A stretch of DNA of 64,000 bases, from NCBI RefSeq assembly GCF_037975245.1, contig NC_092571.1:22367917-22431916 (forward strand). The letters run 5' to 3'. The notes beneath the pieces are model-generated. The model was given only the letters and a program-made list of their open reading frames with translations. It did no database searches and had not been told where the DNA came from. Of this stretch, positions 49,729 through 61,500 are shown one piece after another (position 1 is the first letter of the stretch; each line of letters starts with the position of its first letter). A program made the translations under genes and the position numbers. Origin of the DNA: Apostichopus japonicus (lineage: Eukaryota > Echinodermata > Holothuroidea > Aspidochirotida > Stichopodidae).

Positions 49729-49790
49729 CCATTAAATTACCGTCATAATCGAATGTAAGGGATATTATTGTTTTGTTTGTTTTGTTTTGA
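49729..49790 (+). repeat. Isolated degenerate unit of the 213-bp satellite
   Basis: GCCATTAAATTACCGTCATA, then CGAATGTAAGGGATATTATT, parallel the satellite block GCCATCAAATGACCATCATA, then TGAATGTAAGGGACATTATT. It is one diverged piece alone in the spacer, about 140 bp beyond the stop of the PHD-Ulp1 frame, in the left-array orientation. Confidence 0.75.
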
Positions 49791-49926
49791 TAATCAAATC
49801 GGATGTTTTTCTTTCGGTTACAAACGCTGGCCACACATACAACACACTACAAGGGGTTGCTCCCGTATACATAGCGCAGATGCTTAGTTTATAGTTTGAC
49901 CTCTTATGTATTGATCATGGAAGCGC

Positions 49927-51294
49927 CTAACTACGGGAAAGTATTGTTGTCGCTATGCGTCGTCTCTCGTAAGGTATATCATTCCATTTGACGTCTTTAT
50001 TCAAACCCGTTGCGCTTTCGGCCAAGAGGCAAGTAAATACGCCGCAGTCACTCATGTTTCCTTGTTTGGCTGCGTCAGTTTTCATTCGAAAACACCATTC
50101 ATCTAGATTAAGAGATCTCTCAGTATTTGCGATCAATAAAAATTGTTTGATATGGTCGAGGTGTGTTTTGTTGTTCGTATTATTAAGAGAATCGTAGTAG
50201 ACAACCTCGCGCTGAATGTTATCCACCACCACTAAAGTCCAATGAGAAACAGAATTTATGGGAATTAATAAGAAATCTTGCTGAAATATATCGGAATTGC
50301 TACACCACCTATAAGCTTTGTCGTACCCATCGTTCAACAGGCTAGAAAAAAAGAATGTTGAGAAGGGGAATACCTTTGTGTTTAAAGATTTCTGAGCTGC
50401 CTCTGATAAAAGATTAAGATAAAAGTTAATGATATTGTCGTTTAATCACCCGTCCGGCTCCATCAGCAACTTCAAGTCGTTCACCATAACGTTAATGCCA
50501 AATCCCCTGGTCACGGGTCGTCGTTGTGGGTCAAATAGGTCTTCGGCTACCTCGTCCTCCGTCGTCAAATCGATAATATCATCGGCACATTCTATATTTT
50601 TCTCAATGTTTTCCGTTGATCGATCCTGCTCAATAACAGGTGAGCGATTGTCATGTTTACCTTCTTTAGTTATCTGTGAATGTCCAGTGGTATGGTCAGA
50701 TGTGCTAGTAGGGTTGCATACTTTCTCGTGGTACATGTCGTCCTTGGTCTGGGTTTTGCACTTACCAATACCGCAATAAAATGTTACATTAAAACCAGAC
50801 TTTACCGTTGAAGGAATACGCATACAGCTGTAATGGTACCATTCATCACATTGCTTGCAATGGATGTACTGTCGTTTGTTATCATAATACGTTTGACAAG
50901 TGCAATACTTTCTTTTCATATTAATGTCGACCCAATTACTTGAAAATCTTACTGGCTTACGTTTCCTCTTTTCCCTTGGTTTCGTTCTTGTTGCTCCTTC
51001 TCCCGATTCTACCAGTAATCGTATGTTTCCTCTGTTATTACACCATATGCTCCGGAGGACCTTCACTGACCTCTTGAGATTTTTTGTCGACCAGCCCAGC
51101 TCCATAACGACACTCTCCCAGAAAGCTTTTGATGGTGATGAGGTAACCGTCACCTTTTTTCTCACTGACGAAATTGCGGCAGAGATCTTGGCATACTCGG
51201 TACACGCAGGTCGTCCTCGCTTGTGAGCACCGCCCTTTAGCTGAGAGAAATCCCTTGTCGGTGATCGTTCCAGGAAATGTTCGTGTGACTCTTT
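49927..51294 (-). pseudogene. PHD finger + Ulp1 (C48) protease, interrupted by one TGA
   Basis: One minus-strand frame of 456 codons, open except for a TGA at 50448-50446. It begins at an acceptor (TTTCATAG, AG at 51296-51295). In exon order it has an AT-hook-like KRGRP, a helical block (FWESVVMELGWSTKNLKRSV), a basic stretch (REKRKRKP), and a C4HC3 PHD finger: C-x1-C-x12-C-x2-C-x4-H-x2-C-x16-C-x4-C at about 51036-50758. An acidic linker follows (DIIDLTTEDE), then a Ulp1-type peptidase. The TGA stands where Ulp1 proteases have Trp in the G-W-L-N-D motif, and LNDNIINFYLNLL continues in frame after it. The catalytic His (HWTLVVVD), Asp (YYDSL), Gln and Cys (NMSDCGVF) are all present. The family predicts SUMO or ubiquitin-like deconjugation with chromatin targeting. 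Such fusions occur in transposons and host genes, and I cannot tell which this is. A TGG-to-TGA change, a polymorphism or an assembly error are all possible. Confidence 0.85.
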
Positions 51295-52257
51295 CTATGA
51301 AAGGATAAATTGTATCGCAGGTTATTTATCATTTCGGTTCTTGTTTCGTACCACATTCGCATGACTACACAGCAGCTTCACTTAAATGAAACAAATTTTG
51401 CACACATTGTAATAAATGATAACTGAAAATCAGGTAAATACTGCTTTCATGCCGATAGTATACGATCATTTCTTCTCCCTTTCAGGCTTCAGGGCGTAAT
51501 AGACGTAATAAAAAGAATATTTCAGTGGGATTTGAAAGCAGCTTCTAATTGTAACGCTGCCTTCGTCCTCGGATGTTATGCTGATACATGCAGTGAATTC
51601 ACCTTTACTTTCGGAGAAAGATAAAGAAGGGATAGGGCATATTCCTCTGGGCCGAAAACATGCAGGGTTAGGGTATGGATTGAAGCTGAAACACTTAATA
51701 CCAGAACCGGTTCTCTGTGTTTGCATCTGTTTATGTACTAGTACGTACAACGTGAAATATGTTACAAACACTGAACCCGGGACCTTGGTGGAGAGCATGG
51801 CTCGCGCTGCTATAAATTTGCGCCGTGACCTTGACGGGGGACTCTATAACCAGCGCCGATATAAACTTAGCGGCTCACATTGACTCGCGCCGCTATATAT
51901 GACCTTTTGCCGCGCACCGACTAGCAACGCCATGATCGTGGCGGCGCACAATCACAGCTCAGAATTCAGGCGATCAAGTAGCCAGTACAGCAGAGGGAAG
52001 AGAGGGGGAACCACGCGACAACCACGTTAGCCTAACCGACGCGCCCTTCTTCACTACAACTCACCTCCCGCACCCAAAACACTGATCCAAATGTAATTCC
52101 AATTGCAAAAGCCAATGAAAGGTCTAAAAATTTCATTCAATACGAAGCGTTATCTTTATGGTAGTGAACTGACTCTAGCCACGCGTTGATAATCAAAGTT
52201 TGGTAAAAGAACCTCGTTGGGAAACCACTAGCATTCAATTGATAAAAAAATGCTCAC
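51295..52257 (-). other. Candidate intron / 5' region of the PHD-Ulp1 unit
   Basis: No coding exon is recognised. If the candidate exon at 52258-52389 is real, this is its GT-AG intron (donor GTGAGC, acceptor CATAG). It includes a GC-richer patch at 51790-51960 with several GCGCCG and TATAAA-like words (for example CGCCGCTATATATGACC), which might instead be promoter sequence. Confidence 0.35.
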
Positions 52258-52389
52258 CGGACGTTCGTCGCCATGATTCTGAGTTGGCCGTTTGAAGCGA
52301 ATTGGCGTTGTATTAAACCCACTTGCCGTAATTGCGTGGTTCCATTGAACCTCCAAGCAATCTTCCTTTCCACCAGTGCGTTCTCCCAT
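52258..52389 (-). CDS. Candidate first coding exon of the PHD-Ulp1 gene
   Basis: A 132-bp open segment (44 codons in phase 0) starts at an ATG with purine at -3 and G at +4. It ends at a consensus donor (CCG then GTGAGC) and joins in phase 0 to the exon opening at 51294. A pyrimidine-poor acceptor-like CATCCCAG just upstream (about 52402) leaves open that it is an internal exon. The predicted peptide (starting MGERTGGKED) has no known domain. A second ATG in another frame near the donor would be out of phase with exon 2. Support is splice logic only. Confidence 0.35.
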
Positions 52390-52447
52390 TTCCGTCGTTA
52401 CCTGGGATGAGAAAGTTGAGTATAGGTCGATACATAAACAACCACAC

Positions 52448-52451
<4 letters not shown>

Positions 52452-52522
<71 letters not shown>

Positions 52523-52585
52523 ACGCGTGAAACTCCGAGTTACAACTACTAGTGTTCCACTAGTCTCATCTAGTATCAACATATA

Positions 52586-52620
<35 letters not shown>

Positions 52621-52640
52621 GTGTGTGTGTGTGTGTAGAT
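52452..52640. repeat. (AT)n and (AT)n(GT)n microsatellites
   Basis: Pure TA from about 52452 to 52515, then a shorter TA tract and GTGTGTGTGTG near 52583-52636. Confidence 0.95.
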
Positions 52641-53164
52641 ATAGCAGCAGTAACTATATTCGTTAATTTAAAGTAAAATAGGGCCTATATATATAGAACA
52701 ACGACATTTCAGATGAATTATAATTTGTACAACTTTTGCGATTGGGCGCTCCCAATCTACGAAAAGCATGTATCTCCTATGAAACCAGTTAACTTTAAAC
52801 ATTCCTTACTAAGACCAATTAAAGGCAAAAACTAGCTACCAAGTGATATCAGGTTTATTAAATGCATTTCTCTGCGCATTCCGTATGGGTTTTTTCACGT
52901 AATGATATAGACATGATAAAGTAAGAAGATGGAAATAACATAAAATGAAAGCCACGATTTGCTCTGATTACTTACGGATATGTAGGAGGTTATTTTTTCT
53001 TCTTGTTGCTTGATAAGTCACCCCATCATACCTCTACATCCTCGTCATCTGGCGTTTGGTATCGCACTTTCGTTAACATTGGATTTATTCATTAACAACT
53101 AAAATATCGAAAAGAAACGGCTTGCTCCGCTAGGGGAAAGTGCTTCCATATTACTGACTATCTA
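52641..53164. other. Spacer before the right satellite array, no gene seen
   Basis: AT-rich sequence without recognisable coding or RNA features. Confidence 0.55.
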
Positions 53165-56100
53165 TTTTAAGTATTTAGTGTAGCACTATCTGTTCATTGA
53201 GCTATTGAGGGCGCTGCCGGAATCCGCCTGCTGCTGATAGTAGACCCCCTTCGATTGTCATGAAAAGTCATGAAAATGAAAGAATAATGTCCCCTACATT
53301 CATTTATGATGGTCATTTGATGGCACAAAAATTATCACTGGGTTATATTGATCAATTAATGGGGGTTGTCATTTTTGCTGTTTTCGCTCTTTAGTGTATT
53401 ATTTTGCAATGAGCCGGTGATGGCGCTGCCGGAATCCGCCTGCTGCTGATAGTAGACCCCCTTTGATTGTCATGAAAAGTCATGAAAATGAAAGAATAAT
53501 GTCCCCTACATTCATTTATGATGGTCATTTGCTGGCACAAAAATTATCACGCGGTTAAATTGAGCAATTAATGGGGGTTGTCATTTTTGCTGTTTTAGCT
53601 GTTTAGTGTAGTATTTTTTGCAAGTAGGCGATGAGGGCGCTGCCGGAATCCGCCTGCTGCTGATAGTAGACCCCCTTCGATTATCATGAAATGTCGTGAA
53701 CATGGAAGAATAGTGTCCCCTACATATATTGAGGGTGGTCATTTGATGGCACAAAAATTATCACGGGGTTATATTGAGCAATTAATGGGGGTTGTCATTT
53801 TTGCTGTTTTCGCTCTTTAGTGTAGTATTTTGCATTGAGCCGGTGAGGGCGCTGCCGGAATCCGCCTGCTGCTGATAGTAGACCCCCTTCGATTGTCATG
53901 AAATGTCGTGAACATGGAAGAATAGTGTCCCCTACATATATTGAGGGTGGTCATTTGATGGCACAAAAATTATCACGGGGTTATATTGAGCAATTAATGG
54001 GGGTTGTCATTTTTGCTGTTTTCGCTCTTTAGTGTAGTATTTTGCATTGAGCCGGTGAGGGCGCTGCCGGAATCCGCCTGCTGCTGATAGTAGACCCCCT
54101 TCGATTGTCATGAAATGTCGTGAACATGAAAGAATATGTCCCTTACATATATTAAGGGTGGTCATTTGATGGCACAAAAATTATCACGGGGTTAAATTGA
54201 GCAATTAATGGGGGTTGTCATTTTTGCTGTTTTAGCTGTTTAGTGTAGTATTTTTTGCAAGTAGGCGATGAGGGCGCTGCCGGAATCCGCTGCTGCTGAT
54301 AGTAGACCCCCTTCGATTGTCATGAAATGTCATGAAGATGAAAGAATAATGTCCCCTACATATATTGAGGGTGGTCATTTGATGGCACAAAAATTATCAC
54401 GGGGTTATATTGAGCAATTAATGGGGTTTGTCATTTTTGCTGTTTTCGCTCTTTAGTGTAGTATTTTGCATTGAGCCGGTGAGGGCGCTGCCGGAATCCG
54501 CCTGCTGCTGATAGTAGACCCCCTTCGATTGTCATGAAATGTCGTGAACATGGAAGAATAGTGTCCCCTCCAAATATTGAGGGTGGTCATTTGATGGCAC
54601 AAAAATTATCACGCGGTTAAATTGAGCAATTAATGGGGTTTGTCATTTTTGCTGTTTTCGCTCTTTAGTGTAGTATTTTGCATTGAGCCGGTGAGGGCGC
54701 TGCCGGAATCCGCCTGCTGCTGATAGTAGACCCCCTTTGATTGTCATGAAATGTCGTGAACATGGAAGAATAGTGTCCCCTACATATATTGAGGGTGGTC
54801 ATTTGATGGCACAAAAATTATCACGGGGTTATATTGAGCAATTAATGGGGGTTGTCATTTTTGCTGTTTTCGCTCTTTAGTGTAGTATTTTGCATTGAGC
54901 CGGTGAGGGCGCTGCCGGAATCCGCCTGCTGCTGATAGTAGACCCCCTTCGATTGTCATGAAATGTCGTGAACATGAAAGAATATGTCCCTTACATATAT
55001 TAAGGGTGGTCATTTGATGGCACAAAAATTATCACGGGGTTAAATTGAGCAATTAATGGGGGTTGTCATTTTTGCTGTTTTAGCTGTTTAGTGTAGTATT
55101 TTTTGCAAGTAGGCGATGAGGGCGCTGCCGGAATCCGCTGCTGCTGATAGTAGACCCCCTTCGATTGTCATGAAATGTCATGAAGATGAAAGAATAATGT
55201 CCCCTACATATATTGAGGGTGGTCATTTGATGGCACAAAAATTATCACGGGGTTATATTGAGCAATTAATGGGGTTTGTCATTTTTGCTGTTTTCGCTCT
55301 TTAGTGTAGTATTTTGCATTGAGCCGGTGAGGGCGCTGCCGGAATCCGCCTGCTGCTGATAGTAGACCCCCTTCGATTGTCATGAAATGTCGTGAACATG
55401 GAAGAATAGTGTCCCCTCCAAATATTGAGGGTGGTCATTTGATGGCACAAAAATTATCACGGGGTTAAATTGAGCAATTAATGGGGTTTGTCATTTTTGC
55501 TGTTTTCGCTCTTTAGTGTAGTATTTTGCATTGAGCCGGTGAGGGCGCTGCCGGAATCCGCCTGCTGCTGATAGTAGACCCCCTTTGATTGTCATGAAAA
55601 GTCATGAAAATGAAAGAATAATGTCCCCTACATTCATTTATGATGGTCATTTGCTGGCACAAAAATTATCACGCGGTTAAATTGAGCAATTAATGGGGGT
55701 GGTCATTTTTGCTGTTTTAGCTGTTTAGTGTAGTATTTTTTGCAAGTAGGCGATGAGGGCGCTGCCGGAATCCGCCTGCTGCTGATAGTAGACCCCCTTC
55801 GATTGTCATGAAATGTCGTGAACATGAAAGAATAGTGTCCCCTACATTCATTTATGATAGTCATTTGATGGCACAAAAATTATCACGGGGTTAAATTGAG
55901 CAATTAATGGGGGTTGTCAGTTTTGCTGTTTTCGCTCTTTAGTGTAGTATTTTGCATTGAGCCGGTGAGGGCGCTGCCGGAATCCGCTGCTGCTGATAGT
56001 AGACCCCCTTCGATTGTCATGAAATGTCGTGAACATGAAAGAATAGTGTCCCCTACATATATTAAGGGTGGTCATTTGATGGCACAAAAATTATCACGGG

Positions 56101-57866
56101 GTTAAATTGAGCAATTAATGGGGGTTGCCATTATAGCTGTTTTCGGTCTTTAGTGTAGTATTTTTGCATTGAGCCGATGAGGGCGCTGCCGGAATCCGCT
56201 GCTGCTGATAGTAGACCCCCTTCGATTGTCATGAAAAGTCATGAAAATGAAAGAATAATGTCCCCTACATTCATTTATGATGGTCATTTGCTGGCACAAA
56301 AATTATCACGCGGTTAAATTGAGCAATTAATGGGGGTTGTCATTTTTGCTGTTTTAGCTGTTTAGTGTAGTATTTTTTGCAAGTAGGCGATGAGGGCGCT
56401 GCCGGAATCCGCTGCTGCTGATAGTAGACCCCCTTCGATTGTCATGAAAAGTCATGAAAATGAAAGAATAATGTCCCCTACATTCATTTATGATGGTCAT
56501 TTGCTGGCACAAAAATTATCACGCGGTTAAATTGAGCAATTAATGGGGGTTGTCATTTTTGCTGTTTTAGCTGTTTAGTGTAGTATTTTTTGCAAGTAGG
56601 CGATGAGGGCGCTGCCGGAATCCGCCTGCTGCTGATAGTAGACCCCCTTCGATTATCATGAAATGTCGTGAACATGGAAGAATAGTGTCCCCTACATATA
56701 TTGAGGGTGGTCATTTGATGGCACAAAAATTATCACGGGGTTATATTGAGCAATTAATGGGGGTTGTCATTTTTGCTGTTTTCGCTCTTTAGTGTAGTAT
56801 TTTGCATTGAGCCGGTGAGGGCGCTGCCGGAATCCGCCTGCTGCTGATAGTAGACCCCCTTCGATTGTCATGAAATGTCGTGAACATGGAAGAATAGTGT
56901 CCCCTACATATATTGAGGGTGGTCATTTGATGGCACAAAAATTATCACGGGGTTATATTGAGCAATTAATGGGGGTTGTCATTTTTGCTGTTTTCGCTCT
57001 TTAGTGTAGTATTTTGCATTGAGCCGGTGAGGGCGCTGCCGGAATCCGCCTGCTGCTGATAGTAGACCCCCTTCGATTGTCATGAAATGTCGTGAACATG
57101 AAAGAATAGTGTCCCCTACATATATTAAGGGTGGTCATTTGATGGCACAAAAATTATCACGGGGTTAAATTGAGCAATTAATGGGGGTTGCCATTATAGC
57201 TGTTTTCGGTCTTTAGTGTAGTATTTTTGCATTGAGCCGATGAGGGCGCTGCCGGAATCCGCTGCTGCTGATAGTAGACCCCCTTCGATTGTCATGAAAA
57301 GTCATGAAAATGAAAGAATAATGTCCCCTACATTCATTTATGATGGTCATTTGCTGGCACAAAAATTATCACGCGGTTAAATTGAGCAATTAATGGGGGT
57401 TGTCATTTTTGCTGTTTTAGCTGTTTAGTGTAGTATTTTTTGCAAGTAGGCGATGAGGGCGCTGCCGGAATCCGCTGCTGCTGATAGTAGACCCCCTTCG
57501 ATTGTCATGAAAAGTCATGAAAATGAAAGAATAATGTCCCCTACATTCATTTATGATGGTCATTTGCTGGCACAAAAATTATCACGCGGTTAAATTGAGC
57601 AATTAATGGGGGTTGTCATTTTTGCTGTTTTCGCTCTTTAGTGTAGTATTTTTGCATTATGCCGATGAGGGCGCTGTCGGAATCCGCCTGCTGCTGGTAG
57701 TAGACCCCTTTCGATTGTCATGAAAAGTCATGAAAATGAAAGAATAATGTCCACTACATTCATTTATGATGGTCATTTGCTGGCACAAAAATTATCACGG
57801 GGTTATATTTAGCGAAACATTGGGGTTGTCAAATTACCTGTTTTCGCTCTGTAGTGTAATACTTCT
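53165..57866 (-). repeat. ~212-bp satellite, right array (22 copies), inverted relative to left
   Basis: Same family as 45136-47865 but reverse-complemented. GCTGCCGGAATCCGC recurs about every 212 bp from about 53213 to 57674, 22 times. Sub-variants are arranged in higher-order blocks. A run of four units around 54062-54909 is repeated near-identically 848 bp later, and the CCATTATAGCTGTTTTCGGT variant at 56128 recurs at 57191 (five units). A CCTGCTGCTG / CTGCTGCTG one-base length variant is also distributed in blocks. Frames such as 54268-54456 and 55116-55304 are identical because they are repeat copies. They are not genes. Confidence 0.96.
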
Positions 57867-58590
57867 GCATTGCGATTTTATAAAATACCTTATTAAATCA
57901 TATTCAATCCTCATCATTTTTCAGACCATCAGTAATATCCAAGCATAAAAAAGTAATGTGATGACTCACAAAATCTCCCCAAAATCAATAAAGCAGGTTA
58001 GTTTAGGGTTATTTTCCGAAGTTTAACCTCTCAGGTCGACGTACACTAATCTAACTTTTTAGTGATACGTCAATAACCCCGGAGTTTATTTTCCAATCTC
58101 CTACGAGCAAAAAGACGAAGAATATCTAACATCAATACAAACTTCACTTGTCAATTGAGAAATTGAGCGTAAAGAATGAGGTACAGTTTGCGCTTTCTTT
58201 TAATTCCTTAAAATTAACAGACTAAAAACTTCGCCAATTTTGTCTATTTCCCCTGTCCCTTCGTTCTCAAAAGCATCTCACTTCGCATGGTAACGTTTTT
58301 GCTGTTAACAACATTTACCGCATATTTCACATAATTTGCGGTCAACCTTTGACCCCAAAAGCCAACCTCCGCGGCTACAGTGTTGAACTTTAGCGACGAC
58401 GTTTTTTTTCGAGATACCTTCCTTTGCTTCCTTGGAATGCTCGATTGTCTGTGCAACCTGCATGAATTCAATACCCTATTCGAGGTAGACGCTGTTCATT
58501 TTCAGCGATCTGTCAGAGGTCTGTTGGCCAGCTTCAGCCCGGTCTGTGTTTGGGTTGAACAAAATCAACTACAAAGTCGAAGTAGCGAAA
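57867..58590 (+). other. Upstream region of the arylsulfatase gene
   Basis: Unique-looking AT-rich DNA that should contain the promoter and 5' UTR. No TATA box is recognised. The frames at 58244-58471 (-) and 58380-58679 (+) are overlaps of the 5' UTR and first exon and have no support. Confidence 0.45.
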
Positions 58591-61500
58591 ATGCAGTTCA
58601 TATCACTTGTTGCTGTTTTGCTTGTTTTTGTCAACATTTCTGTTGCAAAGCCTCCTCATATTGTTTTCATTCTCGCTGATGATTATGGCTTCCACGATAT
58701 AGGGTATCATAACAACAAGGTTTTAACACCCAACCTTGACACTTTGGCCTCGACTGGTATAAGACTAGACAACTACTATGTTCAGCCGATATGTACGCCC
58801 ACAAGAAGCCAGTTGATGAGTGGTCGGTATCAAGTGAGTGAAACTTGCATCCATCCCAAGGGTGAAAAAATGAAAAAGAAAATACGATATGAGTGATGAC
58901 TCACTCAAGCTAGGCCTATACTCAGTCAGATTTTCCAACTGACGTAGATATTTCTGCTAGTTTGGTTCATTTTTAGCTTGATATGTGTTAAATTCTTATG
59001 TTCGCATATAATGAGTGGACAAACCAACCCTATGCAGCATGGTGGGTTCGGTTCTGGTGCAATTAAAGGTTTCCAGAATAGACCCTAAATACACAACAAA
59101 GTCAAACCATGGACACTCATGCTTAGAACTGACAAATTTCACTCCTTGTCTATTAAGTAGGCTATATTTGTCTTATTCTCACATAGCCCACTGTAGGTTA
59201 TTGTAATGTTATTGAATATGCATTCATATGTACGTGTGCAAACGATGCACTACATTATATAATCTGCACCTGTATGCTAATGAGCTGTGTATTTGCATAT
59301 TGATATATAAGTTAAAGCATGCCGTTTGCTCGTCCTTGTTCACCCTGTCTCTCCATCTGTCAACAAGTAACCTTGGACATATCGTCCTATATGTCCTGTA
59401 CAGCATGATGTAACGCAATAAATAATAACATGTTATATGTTAATACTCTACGTCGACTGTGTTCTACTTGATTGTTTGAAAGAACTCATATACCTAAACA
59501 AGGAAACATGACAGTTATGTAGCTTTTGCAATGTGGTAATGTTTATGTTGACAAAAAAACCTAGGCCTATGAAACTCTAGGCAATTTCTGGAGGAGTATT
59601 TGTATGGCAAAGTCTACAGAAAAAGAGTGTGATGCATCTTGCATTCACTTGGATAATCTCAAATGAGTTACAAATACAAAGTTACCATGCTTATTAGTAC
59701 AAATTTATATAACAAATATGTGTGGTCATAGTATGACTCATGGTGTAAATGTAGCAATTAGTATCCGTCTCACAAATATTCACAGTCTCATTCAATATCA
59801 TGATATTTGCACAGAATTCCATCATCTAGACTGTTGGCTTAATAATACAATGTTTCATAAATTTCTCATGCAGATTCACACAGGTTTACAACATGGTATC
59901 ATCTGGCCACCGCAGCCTCATTGCCTGCCCCTCACAGATCCAACATTGGCTGATAAATTGAAGGAGGCTGGATATGCAACTCATGCTGTCGGGAAGTGGC
60001 ACCTGGGAATTTATAAAAAAGCCTGTTGGCCAACACAGCGAGGTTTTGACTCCTACTTTGGTAAGAAAAATTGAGCCTATTTTTACAGGTGTGTCAAATA
60101 TATACACAAACTTAGAATGTTAACTTAAACTGTTTGTTGTGTATCAGTTGCAGTTTATACTGTCAACACATCTTTTTGATGAACTGCTCAAGGCCGCTCA
60201 ATAAGGAGACAAGTTTCAGATTATTGGCTCAGCTGTTGCTGTCATCATTTCTGTCATCATTCCATTCATATTGTGACCGACTTTCTATCATCTTGCATAT
60301 TTTATCTTGAAACATAGTCCATGAAACATAGTGATCCATGGAGTCTGTATAGAGCTTATTTACAGCCTGTGTACCTGTTGCAGCTTCTCTTGCCATATTC
60401 CAACTCGCACACTTCGTTCCTCCAACAAACTGTATTTAACTGTTCCTAAACCATGCTAGAAGACCTATGGTTACAGAAGCTTCAAATACTCTGGCTCTTA
60501 TCTCAGGAACAAGTTACCAGATCACATTCGAACATGCTCTAAACTTTCTACATTCAAAAGTCTACTTAAGACCCATCTTTTCACTTGTTCTTATGTAAAT
60601 TAATCTGCTTTCTTTGTAAAGCGCCTTGAGCAGTGACTTTTGTCTACTGATTTGGCGCTATATAAGTCTCATTTATTATGATTATTATTTAAAGAAACTT
60701 TTCAACACATACATAAACTTTGTGGCATTAACAAAGATATATACTGATGGAACATCTGATTTCACTCATGGTCTCAACTAGTTGTCCATAATGTAGAGTA
60801 TTAGTTTAAGTGTTGCATTTTGTTTTGTTTTCAGGCTATTTGACAGGTAGTGAAGACTACTATACTCATAGCAGAGGCTGCGGAATGCCAAACTTTCCAA
60901 CATGTAAGAAATGGAATGGTCTTGATCTTTATGAAAATGAAGAACCAGCCTGGGATTACAAGCAAAATTACTCAACATTTCTGTTTGTTGATAAAGCTAA
61001 AGATGTGATCAGCGCACATGACAAAACCAAAGTGAGTAAAACTGATTTTTTATATCATTCTTTTCGATTTGGGTTTTGATGATAATTGTATCCTATGCAA
61101 TCATGATGGCATATATGTGTGTGTGTGTGTTTAAATTTGAATTGAATATGAATTTATTGTCCCAATCGGAAATTTGGCTTACACAGGTCGTAAACGAAAA
61201 AAGGAACAATAAAAAGCAATTTAGTATAAGTATCAATAGACTGCGATACACATACAGTAATACAAACAAATATGCAGCAAGTCCTACAAATAAGAAACTT
61301 ATCTTCTCACTTGTGAATTAAATATATGGATAGAATTAGGCACAAATGAGTATCTGTAGCGGTCCCTAAGTGTACATGGTGGGCATAAATGCAGTCCAGA
61401 GCGGTTGTAATTATAGTGCTCAAACAAAGGGTGTGTTGGGTCTTGCATGATATGTTTCAGTTTATTGCAGACCCTCTCATGATACAAGTACTCTAATGAT

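Noticed and set aside
50337-50448. Splicing out the TGA of the PHD-Ulp1 frame through a 29-nt microexon
   Set aside because: The phases do not close at a good acceptor, and the 'intron' encodes the conserved LNDNIINFYLNLL Ulp1 segment in frame. A point nonsense change is simpler.
45136-57866. Calling the two satellite arrays simple terminal inverted repeats of one transposon
   Set aside because: Their outer limits fall at different phases of the unit and I see no convincing target duplication. The idea is kept as a hypothesis only.
58546-58590. Upstream ATG at 58546 as the arylsulfatase start
   Set aside because: It would put 15 extra, partly charged residues before a typical signal peptide. 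The ATG at 58591 begins directly at the hydrophobic leader.
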